Shown piece by piece: positions 6,861 through 16,156 of a DNA stretch of 16,156 bases. The position numbers and the translations under genes are program-made. The stretch is taken from the NCBI GenBank assembly GCA_000310025.1, contig FN649728.1:6657487-6673642 (forward strand), given 5' to 3'. Below the pieces are notes generated by a model. That model saw only the letters and a list, made by a program, of their open reading frames with translations, was not told where the DNA came from and made no database searches. This DNA is from Ectocarpus siliculosus. Its lineage: Eukaryota > Sar > Phaeophyceae > Ectocarpales > Ectocarpaceae. Each line of letters opens with the position of its first letter. Position 1 is the stretch's first letter.

Positions 6861-9800
6861 ATGGCTACCATGAACGCCATGTCAAGAAAGGGAAAGTGGA
6901 CGGTGCGTCTGCGGTCGCGCGTGTAGCGCGTTTGGTGCCGGGGTGCAAGGGATGAGTCAAGACACGTCAACGTGTCCTTGTACCTGGTACCGATTTGTGC
7001 GGACACAAAATGGGAAGGCCGAGTGGGTAGGCGTGCGCGCGCTGGGTGGGAAAGGGTGGAGAGCTGGGAGGCATCCCCTCTGCTGTGTCTGGAGGCCCTG
7101 CATCGATTGGTATCTCGTCGTCGGCGGTGTGTGGCACGCCCGTTTTTGGCTCTCGTTTTGTCTCTAACACCATCACACCCTGTCCGTCTCTCTCTTTACA
7201 TCTCTCTCTCTGTCCGCCGCTCTCTCTCTCTCTGCTGCCGTGCGTTTTTTTCAACCAAAAAAAAAAATCAACGCAAACAAAACAGAGCGAGGAGGAAGCT
7301 CTGACGGCAAGAATAATCCACTACTTCAGCCTCGGCGTGCTGCAGCTGCCGGACGGCACGACCCTGCGCGCCTACCTCGCGCAGAAGCTGGACTGCGACC
7401 CGATGCGGATAACCAAAAAATTTACCGGCACCAATTGCCTTGGGAAGCGGGTCTACCATTCCTGCGAACGAACTACCGCGACATACGAAGTCGCCAAGCA
7501 AGCAGTGGAGGAACTGGCAGAGCTGGAAGCGAGGTTTCAGGCCAGGCTAGAACGGAACAAGGAGAAGCGCACGGGAATATTGGGGATAGAGGTGAGCCGC
7601 TGGCGTTCAGGAGGCCATCGGTATCTATATTTTTGTCTCGTGTGTACAACAACACCCTTCTTCTCTCCTCGATCGAGAATATGTTTTTTCGGCCTTGGGG
7701 TTGTTTCATCGTTTCAGCACACCAAAACAGGGTAAGATGGAGAGCTTGAAAAAAAAAAAATGGAAAATCTAGTCGAGATCGAAGGGATCGACGCAAGTGA
7801 CGCAGACAGCGTGGGACGGGTAGCGGAGAAAGATAGAGCGCGAAGCACGTCGCGGACAATGCGAGAGGGCTTGATGGTGTGGGTTTGGCGGCTGATGCTG
7901 CCTGGCATGTGTGGAGGGCGGAGAGGGGGGGGGGTGGAGATACGAGAGAAACCATGTGAGACTTTGCAGAGACAGGTAGTTCCACGTGCGCCACGACGTT
8001 GACGTGGTGTGGGGAACAGGTTCAACGTGAACAAAAAAAAAAAACACTCTTCTTCTTCCTTCGCATCCATTGTATGATATCATCGCCACGGCTCACACGT
8101 GCGTACTCGTGTGTCTGTTGGGCTGCGAAGCGTAACAATTTTTTTTTTCGCACCCAATACCGGGGTGGCTTGTGTGGTGCTTGTGGTTTTCTTGGTGAGG
8201 CAACCTGCATACTCGCACCCGCTTCGCAAGCGGCCTCTCCTCCCCCCCCCCCGTTAGGGTGGCAGAGGAAGAGCAGAGAGTCTCGTGGGAGCATCCCGGC
8301 GCATGCGCTGTGTTTCGGGTCATTTTTTCTTTTCTTTTAGCTGTTCCGTGCCGCTCCAACAACTACAACACTACAACACATACGTTTGATGACTCACCGC
8401 TGTCGCAGCTTCAATACACGGCAGCGAGAGAGAGAGAGAGAGAGGGGGGGGGGTTCTTTCCGTGCACGCGGAGAGCGCGCTGCTGCCACACATGAGTCTC
8501 TGCCGCTGCCGCGGCGTGTGTTCTCTCGCTTGCTTCTGGTTTCGGGTGGATTTATCTTTGCAGTTCAAGGTCGAAAACGGCCGATGACGCCGCTGCTGTT
8601 GTGGTGTGTGTGTTCATCCTGGTTTTTGTGGCAGGATATGCACACAATTTACACACCAAAACACTCTATTTAGAGAGCGAGAGATTCCTCTAGACTGCAC
8701 CACCCTTGTCTTGTTGAAACGAAAGCGGTGGCGAGGGGGAGGGATGGGCTTGCTATGCGGCCACAGCGGGCGGGTGTGGTGAACCGACTGACGGGGTCTC
8801 AGCTCGTTCGTGGTAAGGTTGAACTTGGAAGCTGTCATCAAGGCAACCAAAGCAACCAAAGCGTAGAATACATAACCGGCACTTTTTTTTCAGGGATTGA
8901 TTGGTAGTGCACAATACAAATCTTCATCTCGTGTGTGCTCTCTACATCAGCTTCTCTAAACCACCTTCAATACGATACCGAGGTTCCTCTTAGAGGACCA
9001 GCACCGTTCCCCGGGGCAAGCTGCTATTATCACAATACGAAAGGGTCTCAGCTCGCGGTGACGTTGAACTTGGAAGACTCTGAAATTTTGATTTTTCGAA
9101 ATATTTGTTGTCTCCTCTACAGCAGTATCTTCACATCACAAACGTTCCGGTCTCCGCTCAGCACCTTCTAACCCCCGTACCGGTCTAACGGACGCGGACA
9201 CCTTCCGTGGTCACGGGTCAACTACCCTAAAAGGGTACACGGTAGAATTGTCTACACAACCTTGCTTGGCTTACATGCAGCTAGAGATGAAACGAAAATA
9301 AATAAAAGGACCGAAAATTCCTCCGAACGCGATGAGTAGTGAACGAGAAAGATCCTTCGGGCGCCAGCAATGTGCGTCTGTATCTTGCAGCGGCATCCAT
9401 TCGGGCATAACAGCAGTAGAGGCGGTACAGCAGGGGCAAAGCATGAGCAGCAGAAGGAAGAACCAACTCAGCCTCTTGGAAAAAGTAACCCGGATTGTCG
9501 CCCACTCACAGCACAGACTTCAACACCCCCGCTTCGACTACTACTACTGCTGTGCGTTATCTCGGACGGGTACTGCTTCACAGTTATATACAGCAGTAGT
9601 CCTTTTAGAAAAAGTCTCGCTGTCACTATAGATTGTGTCATGCAAGACAACTCAATCAACCTCTGTAGAACATGCTGCGGTACGAAGGATACAACGAACT
9701 GTTGTCATGATGTTTTACTTGACTGCGTTGATCTGACTTTTTTTTTTTTTTCCTCGTCCTCGAGAATCGGTTCCAGTATCTTACATCTATATGTGTGCAC

Positions 9801-12800
9801 CTTCGAGAGCATAAAGTACAAAGCACTGCTGCTGTGGCAAGCATGATACAAAGCAAGAATAAAAAAAAAAGAGACGACGTCCTTTTGTGTAGTATGCGAT
9901 ATTTCTGCAAAGGACTCTTTAATCATGTGCGTCTGTATATACCGTATATGACACAAGATAACACACCCCCTGGACCGATTTTCAAAGCTCGATTACTCCA
10001 CGACGAAGAGGATGCATAAATGAAACAATACGTTTTCGAACAGCTCTCGACGAGACGGTTCCAACGCCGCCGTTTTCGGCGCTGTGACTCTTCCTGCTGT
10101 TGAGAAATCGAGCTTTGAAAATCGGCCAAGGGGGTGTGTTATCTTGTGTCATATACGGTATTGTATGCGAAAGCGATATGCTTGCTTGTAGATAACCACA
10201 AGAAGAACATAACACGTATCCCAACAGACTTGGAGCAAACTGGTGGATGCGCTTGTAGGAAAACGACGTACTGCTCATGCCAAGTATGGTGTCCCTTGTG
10301 TGATCTACAGCTCCGATTTCAGCAGTTCCGACTAATTGTTGTCTCGTAGTCTGGTCGCCCGTAGAACACCAGTCGCTCCATGAACAGTTTTTTTTGTTTT
10401 TCCTTTTTTTTAGCGTCGACGCTTTCAACGAGTTGGACTCATCCATTTTCCCTCTCGCTCTCTGGAATCCACGTATTGGCGGGAGAAAAGATGATGTAGC
10501 GATGATACTTGTTGGCATTGAGTCGGTAGAACCGTTTCACCAGAAAGAAGCGTGTTCGTTCGCGTTTTTCTTTCGCTGCAAGATTGACGATATCTTGTCA
10601 TTGATCAGCCGGTTAGCGCGGTCGATGCTATACTGTTGTACTTATACAACCTTTGTTTTTTTTTGTTTTTTTTTGCAGGCGCGGCTTCTCGGAAACCGCC
10701 ACCCCAGCATCGACGCCGCGGCCATCGGCGGCGACGGTGCCGGCGGCGCGTCTTCGGGGGTGGGGGGCTCCGCCATGCACGCGTTCGGGCAGGGGGGGAT
10801 GGTGACCCAAGGTGCCGCGGGGGGCCCGTCATCACAGCAGCAGCAGCTGCAGAACGAAGCGGCTGCGGCGGCAGTAGCGGCGGCTGCGGCGTGGAACATC
10901 CCGCTCTCGCAGGGCTACGCCACGGCGGCGATGCAGCAGCAGCAGCAGCAGCAGCAGCTGCACCACCACCACCCACAACATCACAGCCAGGCGCGCGCGG
11001 CGGCAGCGGCCGCGGCCGCCGCGGCTGCGTATCACCTCCCACAGCCGCCGAGCGTGCCGGCGGGCAGGGCCGGACACCACCACCACCCCGGGCACCTCAC
11101 GGCGGCGGCGCTGCAGTCGCACCAGCTACAGCAAGCAGCCGCGTACTCGAGGTCCCAGCAGCAGATGCAGCAGCAGAGCCAGGCAGCGGCGGCAGCGGCG
11201 GCAGCGGCGGCCGCGCAGGCGCGGTTCTCCCAGTTCGCCTCCGCCAACACGGCGCAGGCGGGGAAAACACCTCCCTCTACCAGCCCCAACAACCCGGCTT
11301 CGCCTCCTGCCGCAGACGCGGCAGCAGCAGCAGCAGCATCAGCAGCATCATCAGCAGCAGCAGCAGCAGCAGCAGCGCCGGCGGCTGCAGCGTCCGCGCC
11401 GGGGGCAGCAGGAGCGCCGGCGCCTGCCGCGGCGTCATCACCGATCGAGCGAGGAGAGGGAGGAACAAAGAGATCGCCAGAGATGAACGGCGGCGGCACT
11501 TCCTCGCGGAACTCCGGGGGAAGCACCACCAAGCACAACAAGAAGCAGCCGGCGGCGGCGGCAGCGGCGGACGCTTCCGAGCGATCGCTAGGGAGCGACA
11601 AGAACTCCTCGGCGAATCCGCCCCCCCCGCCGCCGCTCCCGCCGCCAGGGCTGGGCATCGCGCGCGCCACGTCCGTTTCGGCGGGGCTCCGGCCGGGCCC
11701 CGGCGCGGGGCCAGAGGGCGGCATCGGAAGCGCGGGCGCCGCCCGCGCTCAGGCTTCGTACCTCTGCACACCCTCCGGGCGGACGCACAACCCGTACTGG
11801 TCGTACCACCCTCACCACGCGGCGGCGGCGGCGGTGGCGGCGGCGGCGGCGGCGATGGAGCAGCAGCCGGGGAGGGGAGGAGGCGGCACCGGCGCCGCGG
11901 GCGCCCCGGGCGGGTACATGGATTTCGGGGCCGCCGCGGCACACGGGTATCACCCGTCCCACGCGCAGGGCGTGGCCGGGTTCCCTCACCTTGGGATGTC
12001 ACACCCCATGCAGCAGCTGTGGCTGCACCAGCACTACGCCGTGGGCACCGGCGGCGCTGGTGGCGCCGGGGCGGTAGCAGGCCGGGGAAGCGCCGCGGCC
12101 GCGGCGGCGGCGGCCGGGGTAGGGCTTCCCCCGTGGCAGCAGCTGCACCGGCACCAGCAGATGCAGATGCAGCTGGCGCGGCACGCGGCGGGGCAGTCTG
12201 GCGTGGCGGTGATGTCGGCAACGGCGGCAGCCGGCGGCGGCAGTGCTACCAACGCCAACAACGCCCCCCGCTGTCAGGCGCAGCTTCAGCAGCTTCAGAT
12301 GCCCGCCGGGTCAGGCACCGTGAGCAACAGCAGCGGCGGTGGCCAAGCAACGATGAGGGTGGGGTTCCCGGGCTCCTCCTCCCCCTCCTCCGCGGCTTCC
12401 GCCTCCGCTTTGCCCCGCAGCAAAGACCCCAAACACAACCAACAGCAGCTCCGGAAGGCTGTTCGGTCGGCGTCCTCTTCGCCCTCGTCGTCGTGGCGTT
12501 CGTTCCACGACGGCGGCGGGGAGGGGACCGGCGGCAGCGGCAGCGGCAGCGGCAGCGGCAGCGGCAGCGGCAGCGGCAGCGGCAGCGGCAGCGGCAGCGG
12601 CAAGATGAGCTTCGCCCGCGTGGTGGCGGCGGCGGCGCTTCCCTCGTCCTCGGTGCGCGCCGGCGGCAATGGGAGCGCTAACGGCGGCACCGGCGGCGCT
12701 TCGTCGGCCGACGCGGCCGCCGTCGGCAGCGCCGAGGGCGACACGGTGCCGTCCACGATGGCCTCCCCCAGCGAACTCCAGCAGATGTACAAGAAGGCCG

Positions 12801-12887
12801 AGGGCGTGGGGGTGAGCGGCAGCTACAACGGCCGCGGCAAGAACGGCCGCCGCAGCCGCAGCAACAGCCACAACCACCACCACCGCC

Positions 12888-12922
<35 letters not shown>

Positions 12923-13408
12923 CAGGACGGCGCGAACGCGGCGCCCTCCTCCCTGGCCCGGAGCGGCAGCAGCGCCCGCGACACCGCCAGCAGCGCCGGC
13001 AGCAGCATGGGGAACACAACCGCCGACGGCACGTCCTCCGTCGCCTCCATGTCCGGCGTTAGCTCGCGGACCGGTTCCGGCGTGGGCTCTTCCGGTGCCG
13101 GGTCCGGCTCCGGGGGATCCGGCTCCGACGAGCGGGTTAGCCGCGCCAACAGCACCAGCAGCAGTGTCCTCAGCGGGAGGAGCTCCAAGGGCGGCGGTAA
13201 GGGGGCGACGGGGGGCCGCGGCGGCGGAGGCGGGGGCGGGGGCGGCGTCAGCGGCTCTTCGGGGTCGACGTCCGGGAGCGAAAGCGGCAGCGAGGTGAGA
13301 GTGAGAGAGAGAGGCGTTGGCTGTTAAGTAGCTGCCGTTGTTGCTGTTGCTGTTGCTGTTGCTTCTGCTGCCGTTGCCGCTGCTGCGTGATGGTTGTAGA
13401 GGCACTGC

Positions 13409-13445
<37 letters not shown>

Positions 13446-13906
13446 TCGTTGTAGAGTCAGAGAGATGTTTTCCCAGTTGGTTGTACGACTGATTCGTTTC
13501 CCCCCATTTTTTTTGTGTATTGATTGTCTTTTCTTTGGTGGCCACCACCCGCCCACTCAACAACACCACCGCGTTTTTTTTTATTCTTTTTGTCAGGGGA
13601 CCGAGAAGATGGGTTCGCCGCAGCAGACATGTGCCGACGAGTTCCCCAAGAGCACCGGCGGTTCAGCTTCGGGTTCGCCACGGGTGGACATCGACGGCGC
13701 CGGCGGCTTGCTCATGGGCTTCGTGGAGACGCTGACGAAGCAGCACCGCCTCGACCAGCAGGCGCAGCAAGCGCTTCTTCGAAGCGGCGGCGACGGCAAG
13801 ACGTCGGAGGCGACGGCGGCGCCGGCGCCGGCGCAGCGGGCACTGCCAAAGCTCCCGCGGGTGGCGTCACCGCAAACCGGGGAGGGTGCAGAGGGCGTCA
13901 AGCGTG

Positions 13907-13942
<36 letters not shown>

Positions 13943-14356
13943 GCGGCACGCCGCGGCCTTCGGAGCAGCCTCAGCTACAGCACCAACCGCAGCACCAACC
14001 GCAGCACCAGCAGCAGCAGAAGGGGAGCCCTGGCGGCTCGCACGCGCACCCGCGCCACCGGCACAAGCACGCCGCACGGATGGAAAAGACGGCGCGGCGT
14101 TCTGCCGCCACCGCTGTTGTCACCGCGCCGGCCGGCGCTAGCCCGACACGGGCGGCGGTCAACCCCAACGAGGTGGCAGCGGCAGCGGCAGCGGCCGGCG
14201 GTGATAGTGACGGCAAGAGCTCGCCCACCACGACTTCCGCCGCAGCAGCAGCCGGCTGCAAAGCCAAGCGCGTCGTCGGGGACGTGACCGCCTTGCAACG
14301 GCCGCAGAAAAGCGGCGGTGGCTGCGGCCCGTCGCCGGTGACAACCAGCGGCGGCC

Positions 14357-14389
<33 letters not shown>

Positions 14390-15027
14390 TCTACAAGCGT
14401 AGGCGCGGGGATTGCACCGGTAATGGTAACGGCTTGGGCGAGAGCAGCAGCGGGGGCAGCGGCAACGGTAACGTCGGCGGCGGCGGCGGCCTCGTCAGCC
14501 GCCGCGCCCGCGGTGCCGTGGCCCCCCCGCCCCGCCCTGCTCCCTCCCCGTCCGTGGATCACGCGGAGCGCCGGGCGAGTGGTCTCAAGCGGCGGAGAGA
14601 CCAGATGGCCGGCGGCGGCGGCGGCGGGCCTCCCCGCAGGCCGCGGAGAGAAGGCGGAGAGGCGGACGTCGACGACGGCGACATGGACGAGAGCAACAGC
14701 GAGTCCGAGGTCGGCGGGGGCAACTCCGAAGAAGGGGGTTACGAGGAGGACGGCAGCGGGTGGGGGAGCTTCGGGAAGGACTCGGGCTCCGCCGAGGAGA
14801 GCAACGAGGCCAGCGAGGGCGACTACGGCGGCGGGGACGAGCGCTCAAGCTCGTTCGAGGAACGGTACTCGAACACCAGTGGGGGGTACGGGGGCGTTTC
14901 CCCTATCCTCGAGAGCAAGTCCAGCGCGAGGGCGCAGCAGCGGCAGCAGCGGCAGACGAAGACCGGTGAAGCGGCGGTGTCTGAGAGCGCTGTCCGGCAA
15001 AGGGAGGCGATGGCGGCGTCGGCATGA
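6861..15027 (+). CDS. Large low-complexity protein with N-terminal Myb/SANT-like KWT...MRITKKF domain (join 6861-6902, 7286-7591, 10679-13294, 13597-15027)
   Basis: Four exons join in phase 0 (14, 102, 872 and 476 codons; TGA at 15025-15027). Borders are ACG/GTGCGT, GAG/GTGAGC and GAG/GTGAGA, with CAG acceptors. Residues 9-71 hold RKGKWTSEEE, DGTTLRAYLAQKLDCDPM, RITKKF and GKRVY. The W-T-x-E-E-E start resembles Myb/SANT helix 1 and RITKKF could be the recognition helix, so DNA or chromatin binding is inferred. A charged helix follows (about 82-109). The rest is mostly disordered: Q8 (202-209) with His-rich flanks, poly-Ala, (GS)11 (735-757), NG repeats, S11 (1093-1103). A short ordered patch LLMGFVETLTKQHRLDQQ starts near 1026. 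Basic patches KRRRG (about 1254) and KRRRD (about 1318) look like nuclear signals. The acidic tail (about 1344-1398) could be an activation region. The first Met is uncertain: ATGs at 6861, 6870 (better context, ACC ATG) and 6879 all fit. The exon 1 link rests on the exact KWT/SEEE join. I recall related domains in stramenopile proteins of unknown function. Confidence 0.82.
6903..7285 (+). other. Intron 1 of the large gene
   Basis: 383 bp, GTGCGT to ACAAAACAG. It ends with a CT-rich tract (about 7180-7245) and an A-rich run (7257-7267) before the acceptor. The frame is open through the end of this intron, but the residues there are simple-sequence and not protein-like. Confidence 0.75.
8426..8453 (+). 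repeat. (GA)n microsatellite running into a G homopolymer
   Basis: About nine GA units followed directly by a run of about ten G bases, within intron 2 of the large gene. Confidence 0.9.
8794..8831 (+). repeat. Direct repeat, copy 1 (partner at 9043-9076)
   Basis: GGGTCTCAGCTCG, a short variable joint, then GTTGAACTTGGAAG. The partner is 249 bp downstream and is three bases shorter in the joint. Probably the remains of a duplicated element in the intron. Confidence 0.7.
9043..9076 (+). repeat. Direct repeat, copy 2 (partner at 8794-8831)
   Basis: GGGTCTCAGCTCG, CGGTGAC, GTTGAACTTGGAAG. Matches copy 1 apart from a 3-base gap and a few substitutions in the joint. Confidence 0.7.
9942..10158. 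mobile_element. 217-bp foldback / MITE-like element with ~52-bp inverted ends and TA flanks
   Basis: The left arm (9942-9993) starts CCGTATATGACACAAGATAA and continues through CACCCCCTGGACCGATTTTC to AAAGCTCGAT. The right arm (10107-10158) is its reverse complement with only about two mismatches, near the GGACC/GGCCA position. TA lies directly outside both ends (9940-9941 and 10159-10160), as left by Tc1/mariner-type transposases. The centre (about 110 bp) has no coding capacity, so this would be non-autonomous. Near-identical arms suggest recent insertion or gene conversion. A decayed relative lies at 2889-3117. Confidence 0.82.
10545..10627 (+). repeat. Dispersed repeat family, copy D
   Basis: Contains AAGATTGACG, a diverged joint, then TTGATCAGCCGGTTAGCGCG and GTCGATGCTA, matching copy C (2716-2765). 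The 5' part is more diverged. It ends about 50 bp before the intron 2 acceptor of the large gene. Confidence 0.65.
10934..10957 (+). repeat. CAG repeat coding Q8
   Basis: Eight pure CAG codons in exon 3, followed by CTG and a His-rich stretch, then poly-Ala. Pure rather than mixed codons suggest recent slippage. Confidence 0.95.
11321..11374 (+). repeat. GCA repeat coding poly-Ala
   Basis: The same CAG-type repeat as elsewhere, read here as GCA and interrupted by three TCA (Ser) codons. It lies in exon 3. Confidence 0.93.
12533..12601 (+). repeat. (GGCAGC)11 hexanucleotide repeat coding Gly-Ser
   Basis: 69 bp of perfect GGC-AGC codons in exon 3, giving a flexible Gly-Ser linker of 23 residues. 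With no synonymous changes at all, the tract is probably young and polymorphic. Confidence 0.97.
12890..12922 (+). repeat. GGCAAC repeat coding Asn-Gly
   Basis: About five perfect GGC-AAC units in exon 3, following a His/Arg/Ser-rich stretch. Confidence 0.9.
13295..13596 (+). other. Intron 3 of the large gene
   Basis: 302 bp, GTGAGA to TTTTTGTCAG. It contains GTTGCTGTTGC repeats and a pure (CTG)11 at 13411-13443, the antisense form of the CAG tracts in the neighbouring exons. Confidence 0.9.
13411..13443 (+). repeat. (CTG)11 repeat in an intron
   Basis: Eleven pure CTG units between exons 3 and 4, about 117 bp after the donor. Confidence 0.95.
13909..13941 (+). repeat. (AGC)11 repeat coding S11
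   Basis: Eleven pure AGC codons in exon 4, followed by GGC GGC. This is the third reading frame of the CAG motif used in this gene. Confidence 0.97.
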
Positions 15028-16156
15028 CATACGGACCGACCGCTTTTGTTTTTCTTGTTTGTTTTCGCAATGCACGCCGCGCCGCGCCGCGCCATTCCTT
15101 TCGCTTTTCTTCTTCAGAGGGGTGTCGGTTGGCGTTGTAGGAGTGTATGCAAGCCGAAAAAATGCCTAGCTTCCAAGTTTGTTGAGATTGATCGACCAAA
15201 AGCGCCGGTGGGACGGCCGAATGGGAGTAGAGGGCGTGGGCGTTGACTTGTAGGGTTGGTTGGGAAAGAGGGGGGGGGGGGAGAGACCCACACGCATTTG
15301 CGGAACAACACACACGTGGCAGAAGGGACAGGGGTTGGTCGAAGTGTATCGCTAAGTCGGAGCGCAATATCGGTATCTGCGATTGGTTGTGGTGGACCGG
15401 TGTGCTCTGTTGAAAGTGGTGGTGGATTTGGTTGTTTTTTCCGTTGCTTTTTTTATCGGTACTACTACCCTCCCTCTATCTCTATCTCTCTCTCCTTGTG
15501 TCTCTGTACGTCCACCCCTTTGTGCATAATAATGAGTCGGTCGGCCTCTCTGGCCCCTATTTGTGGTTGTAATGTATGGCCAGGAGGGAAGGTCCTGAAC
15601 ATTCGGAAGGTTTCTACCCGCCCTTCGTTCCCTTTTTTTGTAGACACGACGCTCGGCGTTCTTGACTCATCATGACGGGGGACAAAACACAGGTGGCTGG
15701 GGGGAGCACGTTTGAACCTAAGCTTTGGTGAGAGACACACAACAGAGAGAGGAGGGAGAGAGAGGCCACAATCGGTCGTGCCGCAGACGTACCGGTCATG
15801 ATGTTGCTCGTGAGATGATGCGTTTGGTGTAAGGGCGGGACGATGATCATAGGGTGTTGAGCCTGGAAAACCGACCGGTGAGTGTGTGGTGGTAGTAGTT
15901 GTTTCTTCTTTTTTTTGCATATCTTTTTGGGTACAAGTAAGTATGTATGACGACGACGATTGATGATGATGATGATGAGATGGTGGTGGTGGAAAATGTG
16001 GTGATGGTTGGTTGCGCTCCGTCGAGTACTTTTGTACATATGCATACATACACGCGTTGATGAAAGCATGTGTTCATTATTATTCCTTTCCAAGAGGATA
16101 TCAACTGCCTAGAGAGAGTAGAGGGTCCGTTCGAAATTCCAGCAATCACCTCGCAA
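15028..16156. other. 3' flank of the large gene, no supported gene
   Basis: It starts with T-rich sequence and a GCCGC-type repeat (about 15073-15093). It also holds a G run (about 15271-15280), a (TC)n patch (about 15473-15494) and GAT/GGT repeats (about 15958-15992). No AATAAA signal was seen. A 194-codon minus frame (15465-16049) is His/Ser/Thr-rich repeat sequence and not protein-like. Confidence 0.65.

Larger units (their letters stand above)
7592..10678 (+). other. Intron 2 of the large gene, 3.1 kb, repeat-rich
   Basis: GTGAGC donor; the acceptor is a T-rich tract ending TTTTTTTTGCAG at 10678; phase 0 on both sides. It contains a C run (8242-8252), (GA)n plus a G run (8426-8453), a direct repeat (8794/9043), a foldback element (9942-10158) and dispersed repeat copy D, whose last base is about 50 bp before the acceptor. 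Open frames such as 8935-9171 have no recognisable similarity. A small phase-0 exon inside it cannot be excluded. Confidence 0.8.

Noticed and set aside
10636-12681. 681-codon frame offset from the main frame in exon 3
   Set aside because: Long only because the DNA is GC-rich and repetitive. It is Arg/Gly-rich, and it breaks the phase required by both flanking splice sites.
12311-13405. 364-codon minus-strand frame, Ala/Gly/Arg-rich
   Set aside because: Antisense shadow of exon 3. It crosses the exon 3 / intron 3 border with no change in character.
15465-16049. 194-codon minus-strand frame in the 3' flank
   Set aside because: Composed of His, Ser and Thr runs from GGT, GAT and TC repeats; no domain or splice support.

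Overview
The window is eukaryotic nuclear DNA. Coding stretches are broken by introns with clean GT/AG borders and matching phases. Introns run from about 0.3 to 3.1 kb and are full of microsatellites, G/C homopolymers and repeat remnants. The exons of the large gene are GC-rich and encode long Ala, Gln, Gly and Ser runs. This style, plus a K-W-T-x-E-E-E ... M-R-I-T-K-K-F domain that I recall from stramenopile (diatom, oomycete, brown-algal) proteins, suggests a stramenopile, most likely a brown alga of the Ectocarpus type. That assignment is inference and was not tested by a search.

Region 1 (1-3.5 kb, + strand): exons 2 to 5 of a Rab8/RabE-type small GTPase. Four exons join in frame with all phases agreeing and cover the protein from the P-loop to the last helix. 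The first exon lies left of the window, and the prenylated C-terminal tail was not found. Its introns hold dispersed repeat copies, a 58-bp minisatellite and a degenerate foldback element.

Region 2 (3.5-6.7 kb): mostly non-coding. It holds a (GA)n tract just after the last Rab splice donor, a local duplication, a tRNA-like structured segment with a perfect Pol III B box, a 32-bp minisatellite, and one plausible minus-strand terminal exon (4576 to 4313) whose product ends in a membrane segment.

Region 3 (6.7-15.0 kb, + strand): one large gene rebuilt from four exons (6861-6902, 7286-7591, 10679-13294, 13597-15027), about 1,464 residues. It has a short Myb/SANT-like N-terminal domain, a charged helix and then about 1,350 residues of low-complexity sequence with basic and acidic patches. 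It is probably a nuclear DNA- or chromatin-binding regulator. Its 3.1-kb intron carries a well-preserved 217-bp TA-flanked foldback element. Just upstream of its first Met lies a coding-like stretch in the same frame, broken by a TAG.

Region 4 (15.0-16.2 kb): 3' flank with simple repeats and no supported gene.

The Rab acts in membrane traffic and the large protein probably in the nucleus, so the genes are neighbours rather than a functional cluster. The most novel item is the large protein with its uncharacterised domain.
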